Below, piece by piece: positions 1 to 8,479 of a DNA stretch of 64,000 nt; within the stretch, counting starts at the first letter, position 1; the number at the start of each line of letters is the position of its first letter. The notes beneath the pieces are model-generated. The model made no database searches. It had not been told where the DNA came from and saw only the letters and a program-made list of their open reading frames with translations. Position numbers and translations under genes: made by a program. This DNA comes from an uncultured Bacteroidales bacterium (lineage in GTDB: Bacteria > Bacteroidota > Bacteroidia > Bacteroidales > UBA932): NCBI GenBank assembly GCA_910585445.1, contig CAJUEK010000004.1, positions 45,684 to 109,683 on the forward strand. Reading direction: 5' to 3'.

Positions 1-366
1 TTGGGTGGAGGCATGCAGAGGAAGCCTGAATCCTGTTCCGTCCAGGCCTCCCTGCCTTGCAAGTTCAAGAATGGCGAGGTCCTGCACGATAATGGCGTCA
101 GCCCCTGCCTCCTGTATCTCCATCATCTGTCTTCTGGCCTGCTCCAGTTCGCTGTCATATATTATTGTGTTCATGGTCACGAAAATGCGTGCCCCGAACT
201 TGTGGGCATGGCTGCAAAGCTTCTGTATGTCGCTCATGCTGTTTCCTGCAGCCTGGCGTGCCCCAAACTGCTCGCCGGCGATATACACAGCATCGGCACC
301 GCAGTCTATGGCTGCGATGCCGATCTGAAGGTCTCTTGCCGGGGCAAGCAGCTCGATCTGCCTCAT
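1..366 (-). CDS. Peptidase U32 family protein, N-terminal fragment (cut by window edge)
   Basis: Reading the minus strand from the ATG at 366 gives 122 codons open to the window edge. The protein starts MRQIELLAPARDL, continues with an AIDCGADAVYIAGEQFGAR segment and ends at the window edge in LPLHASTQ. These are hallmarks of the N-terminal domain of U32 'collagenase-like' proteins, a family that includes the RlhA/TrhP enzymes needed for hydroxylation of rRNA or tRNA bases; the peptidase name is historical. No signal peptide is seen, so it is probably cytoplasmic. The start lies one base after the stop of the upstream TPR gene, so the two are very likely co-transcribed. The catalytic part is outside the window, so the subfamily cannot be decided. 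Confidence 0.85.
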   Translation of the reverse strand, partial: MRQIELLAPARDLQIGIAAIDCGADAVYIAGEQFGARQAAGNSMSDIQKLCSHAHKFGARIFVTMNTIIYDSELEQARRQMMEIQEAGADAIIVQDLAILELARQGGLDGTGFRLPLHASTQ

Positions 367-367
367 G

Positions 368-1300
368 CTATTTGAGGGTTTCGAGCATCTGTTTTGCCGT
401 AGGGCCGAACTTAGGGTCGCTCAGAATCATCTGGTAATATTCCTTTGCCTTTGCGTTGTCACCCATCTGCTGTGCTGTAGCGGCGATAGTATATTTGAAC
501 TGGTTGGCGTCCTTGGCGTTAGGAGACAGCTCAAGATATTTCTCAAGATACTGTATGGCTTCAGCGTTCTTCTTGAGCTGTGAAGCCGCTGTACCCGCTA
601 CTTTCATCGCAGTCGCATTCTCAAGGTAAGAGTCTGACTTGAGGGCCGCTGCAATGGCCTCCTCATATTTCTTTGCCTTAAGCTGTGCGGCAGCTGTCTT
701 GACATACATGTTTGAAAGCTGCTTGTATGCGTTCTTGTCCTGTCCGTGTCTTGCAGAAAGAAGGAAAGCCTCCTCAGCCTCAGCCTGCTGTCCTGCACCG
801 TTGAGCGCCATTCCGAGACGGAGGGCTGCCATTCCGTTTGTGCTGTCAGCTGCCACAACCTGCTTGTACGCCTCAGCTGCTCCCGCGAAGTCCTTTGCAT
901 TGAGAAGGTCGTTGGCTTTCATCATGCTCACCTGTCCGATGAGCGTCTTTGCCTCCTCAGCGGTTTCCATGTTGCCGTAAAGCTCCGCAGTCTCCACTGT
1001 CATATTGAGCTGCTGTGCGGCAGCATCGAAATTGTCAGCTTTGATGAGGTCTTTCGCCATTGAGAGCATTACGACAGGGATGTTGTTCCTGCAGTTGTCT
1101 GCAATCTCAGCACCTTCCTCTCCGAGAGTCTCGGCCATTGTAAGCGCTGATTTGAAATATTCCAGTGCTGCATCCTTGTTGCCCATATTAAGCTCCATCG
1201 CTCCGTTGTTGTAGGTCTCTGTCACCTGGTTTATGTCCTGGGCTGACATAGTGCCTGCCGCCATTGCGGCTGCGGCAAAAATGAGGAAAAATTTCTTCAT
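368..1300 (-). CDS. Periplasmic tetratricopeptide-repeat protein
   Basis: 310 residues with a signal peptide (MKKFFLIFAAAAMAAGTMSA, cleavage near residue 20). The rest is helical repeats with TPR spacing, for example an AALEYFKSAL unit near residue 45, an AAEAYKQVV unit near 140, an EEAIAAAL unit near 210 and an EAIQYLEKYLEL unit near 245. TPR proteins are protein-protein scaffolds; the partner is unknown. A -7 promoter element lies about 50 bases upstream and diverges from the promoter of the next gene. The U32 gene follows after one base, suggesting an operon, but the periplasmic and cytoplasmic products need not act together. Confidence 0.8.
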   Translation of the reverse strand: MKKFFLIFAAAAMAAGTMSAQDINQVTETYNNGAMELNMGNKDAALEYFKSALTMAETLGEEGAEIADNCRNNIPVVMLSMAKDLIKADNFDAAAQQLNMTVETAELYGNMETAEEAKTLIGQVSMMKANDLLNAKDFAGAAEAYKQVVAADSTNGMAALRLGMALNGAGQQAEAEEAFLLSARHGQDKNAYKQLSNMYVKTAAAQLKAKKYEEAIAAALKSDSYLENATAMKVAGTAASQLKKNAEAIQYLEKYLELSPNAKDANQFKYTIAATAQQMGDNAKAKEYYQMILSDPKFGPTAKQMLETLK

Positions 1301-1348
1301 GACGTTATCTTATTTGTTCAACATAATTATCCGTTAGGCCAGATAAAT

Positions 1349-1357
1349 GCAAAAATA
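1349..1357 (-). promoter_or_regulatory. Promoter -7 element for the TPR gene
   Basis: On the minus strand this reads TATTTTTGC, a full match to the Bacteroidota -7 consensus TAnnTTTG. The TPR gene start is about 49 bases downstream. No good -33 TTTG is seen at the right distance. Confidence 0.6.
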
Positions 1358-1371
1358 GGAATTTTTTGTTT

Positions 1372-1380
1372 TATTTTTGC
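1372..1380 (+). promoter_or_regulatory. Promoter -7 element for the M16-like gene
   Basis: TATTTTTGC matches TAnnTTTG. It is divergent from the promoter at 1349-1357, with only 14 bases between them. Transcription should begin near 1387, which rules out the upstream TTG at 1377 and supports the ATG at 1389 or 1401 as the start of the next gene. Confidence 0.6.
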
Positions 1381-1400
1381 ACCCGGCTATGGTATTTGTT

Positions 1401-4004
1401 ATGAAAAAAGGGATTACACATATATTTGCATCAGCTCTGACCGTGCTTTTTGCCGGTGTGCTGCATGCCCAGGAAATTCCTGTGCTTCCTGCCGACCCGG
1501 CAGTCACTTCAGGAGTCCTTCCTAACGGGATGGCCTATTATATAGCTTCAAACGGTTCTGAGAAAGGCTTTGCGGACTTTGCGCTTGTGCAGAGGACCGG
1601 GTTTGGCACTGTGCCGGACTCTCTTTCTTGCATGGTCGGGGACGCGGCTTACGGCGCATTGGATTCGCTTCCGCATTTTACGGGAACTTCTCCTGTGAAA
1701 TTTCTTGCAAGACACGGCTGCGGACCTGGACCGGAAGGATTTGTAAGCGTCTCAGAAGATGCTACCGTCTATAATTTCCGTGATGTCATGCTTTCCTGCG
1801 AGTCGGTCACGGATTCGTTGCTTCTCATGATAATTGACATCGTGGACCGTTCCCGTTCAGATGAAGGCTTCTTCATGAGGGAATGGTATGCCCCTTCCGA
1901 CCAGGCGGTTATAGTCAGCGGTGACGTGGACGCAGGCCGGGTAGCTGAAAAACTCCGGATGCTTTCATATGTATGTACTTCGGGAACATCCCTCCCGCGT
2001 CCGGAATATATGTGGGAAGACCGTCCTGAAGTGGAGTTCATGGCTTCTGATACCATAAGCGGAAATATTGCAGAAGTCTCTTTGACATGGCGTTCGCCGC
2101 GCACTCCGAAAGAGTACATGAATACGGTCCAGCCTGTCATCTATGATATTGCGCTTGACGAGCTGGCTCTTATAGCCCGTGACAGGGTAATGGCGGAAAT
2201 GTATGAGAGGAATATCCCTGTGGCGGATGTCTCTTGTGTCCGCTATGGCGGGCTGTCAGGTCCTGCCGACGAGCATTTCCGTGTGTCTGCCTCGGTCGCC
2301 GCGGAAGATGTGCGTGGAGCACTTGGGACCTTGTCTTCGTGCATGTCGGTTCTTGATGCGGACGGCGCGTCCAGGGGAGAGTTCCGGACTGCTGGCAAAA
2401 TCTGTCTTGACATGCTTGAAGAGGATGCTTCTGCTCCATTGAAATGGAACAGGGACTATGTTGACAGGTGCGTCTGGGCCTTCCTTTACAACGGCACGCT
2501 TGCCTCAGCCAAAGAAAAAAGGGCTTTCCATGCTTCGAGAAGTGTACATGACACCACAATGCTCAGACTTTTCAACGGCATATCCTCAGCCCTGCTCGGA
2601 GGCAAGGGAAACCTGACGGTAAAGGCGGACGGGATGGCGGAAAATGAGCTTAAGCATGTCTTCGATTCCGCATGGCATTCGGCTCCGCACCATGACTGGA
2701 GGAAAGTCTATTCTCCGGACCCTGCAGACACGGTTTCGCTGCCTGGCATCGGGCCTAAGGTAAAGATAAAGTCAATCAAGAAAGAGCATACTTCCGGAGG
2801 TGAGATCTGGACTTTCACAAACGGTTTCAGAGTCATATACAAGAAGATGCCGTCAAATGGTGACATGTATTATATGATGGCCATGAACGGGGGCTATGGT
2901 GAGGTTGACGGCCTTGGAAGGGGAGAAGGTGCCTTCATGTCGGATTATCCTCAGCTTTGCTATATTTCCGGCCTTAAGGGACGTGACTTCAAGAAGTTGC
3001 TAAGGTCTTTGGACATGACAATGGATACAAGGGTGAATCCTACGAATACCATGGTCAGCGGAAAAGTCCCTAAAAAAAGGATGCAGCTGCTGATGCGTTC
3101 ACTTTTGGCATTCTCCAATGAGCGCAGGCCGGACAGCACCGCATTCTCGTATTATGTAAAGAGCGAAAAGCTCCGTCTTGACATGACAAGAAGAAGCGGC
3201 GCGGACGTAGCTGCGGCAATAGACAGCCTTACTTGTCCGGACTATGACTATTCTCCGTACAAGTCAGCATCTAATCTTGACATGGGTGTCGCGGATAAGG
3301 CGGAGGCGCTGTTCGCTTCCCTGTCTTCGAAAATGAATGACGGCGTGCTTATCCTTGTCGGGGATATGGATGAGAGCGCCCTTAAGAAAATGCTGTCCAT
3401 GTATGTTGGGGGCTTCAGGACAAGGGACATTGCCTTCAGGCGCCCTTCTGTGAGATATCAGCCGCTGTCCGGGTGGCTTACCTACACGGTTGACGGGCCG
3501 CGTGACGGAATGGTTGTGGCAATGTCTTCGCGCCTGCCGATGACGGCGGAAAACAATCTTGCGGCTCCTGTGGCGGCCATGGCTCTGTGGAAGGGACTGA
3601 CTGAAGCATTTGCAGGGACTGGAGTGTCGTCCGAGGTGTCGTATTCGTGCGGGATTTATCCGGAGGAGCGTTTCAGTGTGATGATTTCTCTTTCTCCGGC
3701 TCCCGGCAGCAGTCCTATGGCGCTCATAGGTACAGTCCGTTCTGTGCTTGCAGGATTGTCACAGGAATGCATCCCTGAAGAGGACATGTCCATATATAAG
3801 GCATATGTGAAGAATTGCCTGGCCCTCGAGATGTCAGCTCCGGACTATTGGAGGTATGCCATTGCCTTGAGATATCTTGAAGGCAAGGATTTCTCGACCG
3901 GATATGACGTCAAGACTGATGCGCTGTCTTCTGAGAAAATCCGCCAGATTATTTCCCTGCTGGAAAAGGGGACGAAAGTTGAATATATTGTAAAAGGAAA
4001 ATAA
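1401..4004 (+). CDS. M16 (insulinase-like) family protein lacking the zinc-binding motif
   Basis: 867 residues from the ATG at 1401, chosen because it begins a clean signal peptide (MKKGITHIFASALTVLFAGVLHAQ). The ATG at 1389 is an alternative. The layout is that of a periplasmic M16 zinc peptidase of Bacteroidota: an N-terminal LPNGMAYYI segment, a first domain pair ending with an EWYAPSDQAVIVSGDVD segment near residue 170, and a second half with ILVGDMDESALKKML near residue 655. The inverted HxxEH zinc motif expected about 35 residues after LPNG is absent; that stretch reads GDAAYGALDSLPHF. The protein is therefore probably a non-catalytic member, such as a chaperone or regulatory partner. 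The stop overlaps the next start by one base (TAATG). Confidence 0.75.
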   Translation: MKKGITHIFASALTVLFAGVLHAQEIPVLPADPAVTSGVLPNGMAYYIASNGSEKGFADFALVQRTGFGTVPDSLSCMVGDAAYGALDSLPHFTGTSPVKFLARHGCGPGPEGFVSVSEDATVYNFRDVMLSCESVTDSLLLMIIDIVDRSRSDEGFFMREWYAPSDQAVIVSGDVDAGRVAEKLRMLSYVCTSGTSLPRPEYMWEDRPEVEFMASDTISGNIAEVSLTWRSPRTPKEYMNTVQPVIYDIALDELALIARDRVMAEMYERNIPVADVSCVRYGGLSGPADEHFRVSASVAAEDVRGALGTLSSCMSVLDADGASRGEFRTAGKICLDMLEEDASAPLKWNRDYVDRCVWAFLYNGTLASAKEKRAFHASRSVHDTTMLRLFNGISSALLGGKGNLTVKADGMAENELKHVFDSAWHSAPHHDWRKVYSPDPADTVSLPGIGPKVKIKSIKKEHTSGGEIWTFTNGFRVIYKKMPSNGDMYYMMAMNGGYGEVDGLGRGEGAFMSDYPQLCYISGLKGRDFKKLLRSLDMTMDTRVNPTNTMVSGKVPKKRMQLLMRSLLAFSNERRPDSTAFSYYVKSEKLRLDMTRRSGADVAAAIDSLTCPDYDYSPYKSASNLDMGVADKAEALFASLSSKMNDGVLILVGDMDESALKKMLSMYVGGFRTRDIAFRRPSVRYQPLSGWLTYTVDGPRDGMVVAMSSRLPMTAENNLAAPVAAMALWKGLTEAFAGTGVSSEVSYSCGIYPEERFSVMISLSPAPGSSPMALIGTVRSVLAGLSQECIPEEDMSIYKAYVKNCLALEMSAPDYWRYAIALRYLEGKDFSTGYDVKTDALSSEKIRQIISLLEKGTKVEYIVKGK

Positions 4005-4600
4005 TGTATCACGGAACAATAATCCAGATTTATGACTGTCTGGTGTCAGAAGAGATTCTGACGGAATATTTTTCATGCGACTATGAGAAATGCAAGGGAT
4101 GCTGCTGTGTGATAGGTGACAGCGGCGCTCCTATGGAGGAATGCGAGGCCGGTGCCATAGAGAAGAATTACGGTATATTCTCTCCTCTGATGAGGGAGGA
4201 AGGTCGTGCGGCCGTAGCTGCGAAAGGCTTTTTTGAAATTGATTGTGACGGGGATATGGTAACTCCGCTTGTGCCCGGCAGCGAAGAGTGCGCCTATACC
4301 ATGTTTGATGAGGCCGGCAATTGCTTCTGCAGCATGGAGCGCTGCTGGTTTCAGGGCAAGGGCGATTTCCGCAAGCCGATTTCATGCTGGCTCTACCCCA
4401 TAAGGATAACCCAGCTCAGCAACGGGACAAGGGCCTTGAACCTGCACCGCTGGGAAATATGCAGGGACGCTTTCGAAAAAGGCAAAAAAGAAAAGGTCCG
4501 CGTATATGAATTCCTACGCGAACCTATAGAGCGTTTCTTCGGCGAAGAATTTTACTGCGCCTTGTCTGAAGCTGCCAAAAGGCTTAATGCGGACTCATAG
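4004..4600 (+). CDS. DUF3109 family cysteine-rich protein
   Basis: 198 residues, no signal peptide, rich in cysteine: C25, C30, C33-C35, then an EECAYTMFDEAGNCFCSMERCW cluster near residues 90-113 and CW and C pairs further on. The CKGCCC run is typical of DUF3109, which is related to YkgJ-type putative zinc or iron-sulfur proteins. The reaction is unknown. Its ATG overlaps the stop of the M16-like gene by one base, so translation is likely coupled. Its 3' end runs 49 bases into the convergent DUF2007 gene. Confidence 0.75.
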   Translation: MYHGTIIQIYDCLVSEEILTEYFSCDYEKCKGCCCVIGDSGAPMEECEAGAIEKNYGIFSPLMREEGRAAVAAKGFFEIDCDGDMVTPLVPGSEECAYTMFDEAGNCFCSMERCWFQGKGDFRKPISCWLYPIRITQLSNGTRALNLHRWEICRDAFEKGKKEKVRVYEFLREPIERFFGEEFYCALSEAAKRLNADS

Positions 4601-4770
4601 TCCGCTTCATTCACTTTCAGCTTGATGTTCTGTTCTGCGGCATTGATGGAAGGATAGGAGGATACTTCTCCGAACACCTCAGCTTCGATGCCGTTGTATT
4701 CGAGCATTCCCTTGGCGATGCTTGCGCGCATCGGGTCAGAGAATTTCGCCACTGTCTTAAGCTGTTTCAT
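4552..4770 (-). CDS. DUF2007 family small protein
   Basis: 72 residues from the ATG at 4770 (MKQLKTVAKFSDPMRASIAKG). The pattern, a short beta strand, then a helix, LEYNGIEAEVFGE, then IKLKVNEADYESAL, is that of DUF2007, annotated as a putative signal-transducing or PII-like small domain. No function is established. An upstream GTG at 4815 would overlap the preceding gene by 8 bases, but the family normally begins as at 4770. It is probably co-transcribed with the membrane protein upstream. Its 3' end overlaps the opposing DUF3109 gene by 49 bases. Confidence 0.7.
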   Translation of the reverse strand: MKQLKTVAKFSDPMRASIAKGMLEYNGIEAEVFGEVSSYPSINAAEQNIKLKVNEADYESALSLLAASDKAQ

Positions 4771-4807
4771 AACTGACAGATTTAAAAGGTTATTAATACT
4801 TTCCGCA

Positions 4808-5278
4808 TCATTCACATTCCGGTGAGATGCGGTGCTCCAGTCCGGCCGACAGTCTCATCACGTCTTTTCTCAGTCCTTCCAACGTCAGATTTCCGGGCAT
4901 TCCCGTGACGGTAATCCTGTCTTCGCACATCTTGATTATCCTTCCTGCTGCTCCCCTGCGGCGGAAAGTCGCGGTGTCCTTGCTTTCGTTTTCAAGAACA
5001 TAGCCCCTTTCTTCGAAAAACCTTACGGCTTCTGCCCGGATGTCAGCCCACTCTCCGGATATTCCGATTTCGCGCGTTATGAACCCGACTTTCGGATACA
5101 CTGCGGCAACCAATGCAAAAAATATGGCAATCTTCCACAATGCGCTGTATCCTCCGTCGAAAATCTGGGAAATGTCGCCTTCAACGGCTCCTATGAACAC
5201 CAGCATGAAGATGATGATGGCGGTGACGGCTGAGAAATAGAAAAAATATTTGATGGACCTTATGAGATATTTCATCAT
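4808..5278 (-). CDS. Hypothetical two-helix inner-membrane protein
   Basis: 156 residues. Two hydrophobic segments lie near residues 13-35 and 45-65, followed by a soluble C-terminal domain of about 85 residues beginning EIGISGEWADIRAEAV. The C-terminal part contains FRRRGAAGRIIKMCEDRITVTGMPGNLTLEG. I do not recognise the family. A -7 promoter element (TATATTTG on the minus strand) lies about 45 bases upstream, and the DUF2007 gene follows, so the two probably form a small operon. Confidence 0.6.
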   Translation of the reverse strand: MMKYLIRSIKYFFYFSAVTAIIIFMLVFIGAVEGDISQIFDGGYSALWKIAIFFALVAAVYPKVGFITREIGISGEWADIRAEAVRFFEERGYVLENESKDTATFRRRGAAGRIIKMCEDRITVTGMPGNLTLEGLRKDVMRLSAGLEHRISPECE

Positions 5279-5320
5279 ATTTATGTTTATTTGAGTAAAT
5301 GGCTTTAAATTTGTTCGCAG

Positions 5321-5330
5321 GACAAATATA
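5321..5330 (-). promoter_or_regulatory. Promoter -7 element for the two-helix membrane protein gene
   Basis: The minus strand reads TATATTTG at 5330-5323, matching TAnnTTTG. It diverges from the promoter at 5341-5348. Confidence 0.5.
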
Positions 5331-5340
5331 GCAAAATTAT

Positions 5341-5348
5341 TATCTTTG
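5341..5348 (+). promoter_or_regulatory. Promoter -7 element for the coiled-coil protein gene
   Basis: TATCTTTG matches the Bacteroidota -7 consensus; the start codon at 5389 is about 40 bases downstream. Confidence 0.6.
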
Positions 5349-5388
5349 TGACCGCAAAGAAAAATTTAATCATCAAACTGACACTATC

Positions 5389-6252
5389 ATGGAAGATCAG
5401 AAATTGAAGAAAATCATGTATGTCCTCGCTGCTGTGGCCGTAGTGCTTGCAGGAGTCCTGGCTTACATATGGTATGACAAGTACACTGTGGAAAAAGAAC
5501 TTGAGAGCGAGAAGGCAGATCTCATAGGCCAGCTCAATACCTTGAATGACGACTATGCCTCGCTGTCTTCTGACTATGAGGACGTCAACCTCCAGCTTGA
5601 TTCGTCAAGGCTTGAGGTGCAGCTGCTGATAGAGAAGCTCACCAAGACCGAGGCTACCAACAGGGCCAAGATACGCCAATATGAGAGGGAGCTCGGAACA
5701 TTGAGGACAGTGATGCGCGGATACGTAAAGCAGATAGACTCCCTGCATTCTCTTAACAAGCAGCTTACGGCAGATGCCGCTGAGGCAAGACGTGAGGCGG
5801 CCGAGAACAGGAGACGTTCTGAGGAGCTTTCTAAGACAGTGGAAGACCTCTCCGGACAGGTTGCAGCAGGTGCCGTAATAAAGGCGAGGGGACTCAGGGC
5901 TGAGGCATATAATGCGTCAAACAAGGTTACCGACCGCAGCAGCAGGGTCAAATATCTGCTCGCAACCCTCAATCTTGTAGAGAACGACCTTGCGGAGAAA
6001 GGCCCGGTTACAGTATATATCCGCGTGAAGGATCCTGAGGGAATCCTCCTTCTGAACGGTACACAGAAAGCTTTTGAATACAATGGCGAGACCATGATAT
6101 GCTCCGCTTCACGTGAAGTTGACTATCAGGGCTCAGAGGTGGAGCTTGGAATCTATCTCAACGACATTCCTGAGTATGCGAAGGGAATTTACACTGTTGA
6201 GGCATTCACGTCACAGACATTCCTCGGGACTACGGAACTGATGCTCCGATAA
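5389..6252 (+). CDS. Membrane-anchored coiled-coil protein
   Basis: 287 residues. One N-terminal membrane helix (near residues 9-27, YVLAAVAVVLAGVLAYIWY) is followed by a long coiled coil with heptad spacing and no prolines (about 35-165). A compact beta-rich C-terminal domain (about 190-287) contains VTVYIRVKDPEGILLLNG and ends IYTVEAFTSQTFLGTTELMLR. Similar proteins are common in Bacteroidales and lack an assigned role; an envelope-spanning or division-related scaffold is possible but not shown. It is followed after 11 bases by hemW, and the pair may be co-transcribed. Confidence 0.65.
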   Translation: MEDQKLKKIMYVLAAVAVVLAGVLAYIWYDKYTVEKELESEKADLIGQLNTLNDDYASLSSDYEDVNLQLDSSRLEVQLLIEKLTKTEATNRAKIRQYERELGTLRTVMRGYVKQIDSLHSLNKQLTADAAEARREAAENRRRSEELSKTVEDLSGQVAAGAVIKARGLRAEAYNASNKVTDRSSRVKYLLATLNLVENDLAEKGPVTVYIRVKDPEGILLLNGTQKAFEYNGETMICSASREVDYQGSEVELGIYLNDIPEYAKGIYTVEAFTSQTFLGTTELMLR

Positions 6253-6263
6253 TTCGTTTTCCT

Positions 6264-7490
6264 GTGATATACGTGCATGTTCCTTTTTGCAGGAGTTTCT
6301 GCATATATTGTGACTTTTATTCTGAAATTGCGGCCGGAAGCTGCATGGGAGGAGACCCTTCCGCACGTGACTCTGTCTATGGCAGATATGCCGATGCGCT
6401 TGCAAAAGAGATTGCCGCCCGGGGCACGGAAATTTCGGATACGGTCAATACCTTATATATAGGAGGTGGCACCCCGTCGGTGCTGCCCCTTTCTTTTTTC
6501 TCTTCACTGCTTGATGCCTTGCGTGCTGCCGGTCATGGCGGGCCTTTCGATGAATTTACTGTCGAGGTCAATCCGGACGACATAGTGGAAAAGGGCGGGG
6601 AATACGTGGAAGGCCTGCTGAAGCTCGGGGTAAACAGGGTCAGCATGGGAGTGCAGTCCTTTGATGACCGGATGCTCAGGTGGATGAACCGCAGGCATGA
6701 TGCGGAATCTGCGCGAAAAGCCTATTCCATTCTGGAGAACTCCGGGGTGGAAAACATAAGCATAGATCTTATTTTCGGCATTTCCTCCCTCACGGACCGG
6801 GAGTGGAGGGATACCCTTGAAAAGGCTCTGGCGATATCTCCAAGCGGAACTCTTCCCAAGCACGTGTCTTCTTACCAGCTCTCGGTCGAGCCGGGGAGCG
6901 CCTTGGCCTCGCTTGTGGAAAAAGGCCGTTATGAAGAGGCGTCAGACGAGATGTGCATGAACCAGTATGCAATGCTGTGTGAGGCAATGGCTTCAGCCGG
7001 ATATCATCATTATGAAATATCGAATTTCGCCCTTCCGGGATATGAGGCATTGCATAACAGTGCATATTGGCGCCATGTCCCGTATCTCGGACTTGGCCCC
7101 GGCGCCCATAGCCTTGTCTGCTCTCCTGTGGCGGCGGGACTCTGTGGTGGCATGAGTGCAGTTACTGATGACGTTCCGGGGAAAGTCATGATGAGACGAT
7201 GGAATAATCCTGACCTGAAGTCATATCTCGATGCGGCCGGGACAGGAGATTTCAGCCTTGCAGGCGGATGTGAAATCCTGACCGGTGAGCAAATCGTGAC
7301 GGAGAAGATAATGCTTGCCCTCAGGACATCTGAAGGCATTGACAGTGAATATCTTGAAAGGCATTGTCCGGCAAAGGCCCTTGAACGCGCCCTGATGGTG
7401 GGGAATCTGATAAAAACTCCTTCGGGAAAAATTTATATACCGGAAGACCATTATTTTGTTTCCGATGGTATAGTTTCTGATATACTCTGA
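6264..7490 (+). CDS. hemW: HemW-like radical SAM protein (heme chaperone family)
   Basis: 408 residues beginning with a GTG codon at 6264 (MIYVHVPFCR). The radical SAM cluster motif CxxxCxxC is present at C9, C13 and C16. It is followed by a GGGTPS segment, a VEVNPDDI strand and the NRVSMGVQSFDDRMLRWMNRRH segment of coproporphyrinogen III oxidase-like proteins. The true oxygen-independent oxidase HemN has additional N-terminal sequence before the cluster; proteins that start right at the cluster, as here, belong to HemW, a heme-binding protein that delivers heme to respiratory enzymes. The C-terminal winged-helix-like HemN_C region (ALRTSEGIDSEYLERHC) is complete. Confidence 0.85.
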   Translation: MIYVHVPFCRSFCIYCDFYSEIAAGSCMGGDPSARDSVYGRYADALAKEIAARGTEISDTVNTLYIGGGTPSVLPLSFFSSLLDALRAAGHGGPFDEFTVEVNPDDIVEKGGEYVEGLLKLGVNRVSMGVQSFDDRMLRWMNRRHDAESARKAYSILENSGVENISIDLIFGISSLTDREWRDTLEKALAISPSGTLPKHVSSYQLSVEPGSALASLVEKGRYEEASDEMCMNQYAMLCEAMASAGYHHYEISNFALPGYEALHNSAYWRHVPYLGLGPGAHSLVCSPVAAGLCGGMSAVTDDVPGKVMMRRWNNPDLKSYLDAAGTGDFSLAGGCEILTGEQIVTEKIMLALRTSEGIDSEYLERHCPAKALERALMVGNLIKTPSGKIYIPEDHYFVSDGIVSDIL

Positions 7491-7582
7491 CCCGGGCCGG
7501 CCGTTGGTGCTCATATGAGAGAAAAGTCCACGGCCTGTGGCCATGAACAGAGTATTTATTAACATTCAGAAATTTTAAAGTT

Positions 7583-7789
7583 ATGAACGTAGGAAATTCA
7601 ATTGCCTGCTTTATCGCAGGCGCTTTGGCAGGAGCTGCCACAGCATTGCTTCTTGCACCTGAGTCAGGTGAAAAGACACGCGAGAAAATCAAGAAGGGAG
7701 CGGCCGAGGTCGCATCAACGGCAAAGAGCAAGCTTGCGGAAGGGCTTGACGCAGTAGAAGGCGCGCTTGCAAAGCAGAAAGGAATGTAG
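7583..7789 (+). CDS. YtxH domain small membrane protein
   Basis: 68 residues. An N-terminal glycine/alanine-rich membrane helix (IACFIAGALAGAATALLLAPESG) is followed by a charged amphipathic helix (EKTREKIKKGAAEVASTAKSKL). The APxSGxKTREKIK pattern after the helix is the YtxH signature, seen in stress-related envelope proteins. It is the first gene of a three-gene cluster with a holin-like protein and a small membrane protein, with one base between its stop and the next start. Confidence 0.8.
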   Translation: MNVGNSIACFIAGALAGAATALLLAPESGEKTREKIKKGAAEVASTAKSKLAEGLDAVEGALAKQKGM

Positions 7790-7790
7790 T

Positions 7791-8129
7791 ATGCAGACGC
7801 CGTTTGAGGATCTTTCTTCAGGAGCCAAGGAATATTTGGAACTGAAGGCCGAAGACCTTAAGCTTGGAGCGGTTGAGGGCCTTTCTGTCGGACTCGGAAG
7901 AATATTCGCCCTGGTGGTGATGCTTCTGCTCCTGATGGTGGCCCTCACCGCTTTTACTTTTGGCTTCGTTCTGCTTCTCGGAAACTGGGTCGGCAGTTAT
8001 GCTGGCGGGGCATTCATAATGGGAGGAATCCAGCTTGCAGCCATCGGCATACTTTTCATTTTCCGCAAGAAGCTGTTTGTAAACATGTTCGTGAAACTTT
8101 TAATCAGCATCGTTTATGATAGAGACTGA
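7791..8129 (+). CDS. Phage holin-like (Actinobact_holin_X type) membrane protein
   Basis: 112 residues from the ATG at 7791. An amphipathic N-terminal helix (FEDLSSGAKEYLELKAEDLKL) is followed by two membrane helices near residues 40-65 and 72-92 and a basic tail (FRKKLFVNMFVKLL). This is the layout of the 'phage holin family' proteins found next to YtxH genes in Bacteroidota; the name does not imply a prophage and no phage genes are nearby. It overlaps the next gene by 14 bases. A role in envelope stress is inferred only from this cluster. Confidence 0.7.
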   Translation: MQTPFEDLSSGAKEYLELKAEDLKLGAVEGLSVGLGRIFALVVMLLLLMVALTAFTFGFVLLLGNWVGSYAGGAFIMGGIQLAAIGILFIFRKKLFVNMFVKLLISIVYDRD

Positions 8130-8355
8130 TTATGGCGCAATCAAGGACCGCGCTCAGCTGCGTTCTTGCCGCAGACTGCTGAAAGTGCAGGCAGAGGCAA
8201 AGGGACAGGCTCTTTCGGGACTTTTGGGAGAAGTCAAATCATATTACTCTCCGGGTAAGGTGGCGTCGATGGTGATTGGCAATGCCGCATCTTCATTCAG
8301 TTGGGCTGCAGTATTGCTTCCGATTGTACATGCCGTGAGAAAAAAGCTCGGTTAG
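8116..8355 (+). CDS. Small membrane protein of the YtxH/holin cluster
   Basis: 79 residues, starting 14 bases inside the previous gene, with one hydrophobic helix near residues 55-72 (GNAASSFSWAAVLLPIVHAV) and a basic end. Third member of the YtxH-holin-like operon, and closed by a hairpin terminator. No family recognised; its position suggests it works with the other two in the inner membrane. Confidence 0.6.
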   Translation: MIETDYGAIKDRAQLRSCRRLLKVQAEAKGQALSGLLGEVKSYYSPGKVASMVIGNAASSFSWAAVLLPIVHAVRKKLG

Positions 8356-8372
8356 TGGATACAATTTTGACA

Positions 8373-8414
8373 AAGCCGGGGAAGGCTTCCGCGTCAGGGA
8401 GTCTTTTCCGGCTT
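8373..8414 (+). terminator. Intrinsic terminator of the YtxH operon
   Basis: A 12-pair stem (AAGCCGGGGAAG with CTTTTCCGGCTT, two G-U pairs) is followed by GTTT. It lies 17 bases after the last stop. Confidence 0.6.
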
Positions 8415-8479
8415 GTTTCGTATATTATTCATTGGTTTTTCGTATAATTGCAATTCGGGAGAAATCAATTTGACATATC

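Noticed and set aside
1377..1400. TTG start of the M16-like gene at 1377
   Set aside because: It lies inside the -7 promoter element; the signal peptide begins at 1401.
7791..8129. Prophage indicated by a holin-like protein
   Set aside because: The holin-family name is a superfamily label; neighbours are YtxH and chromosomal genes, with no phage structural or lysis genes.
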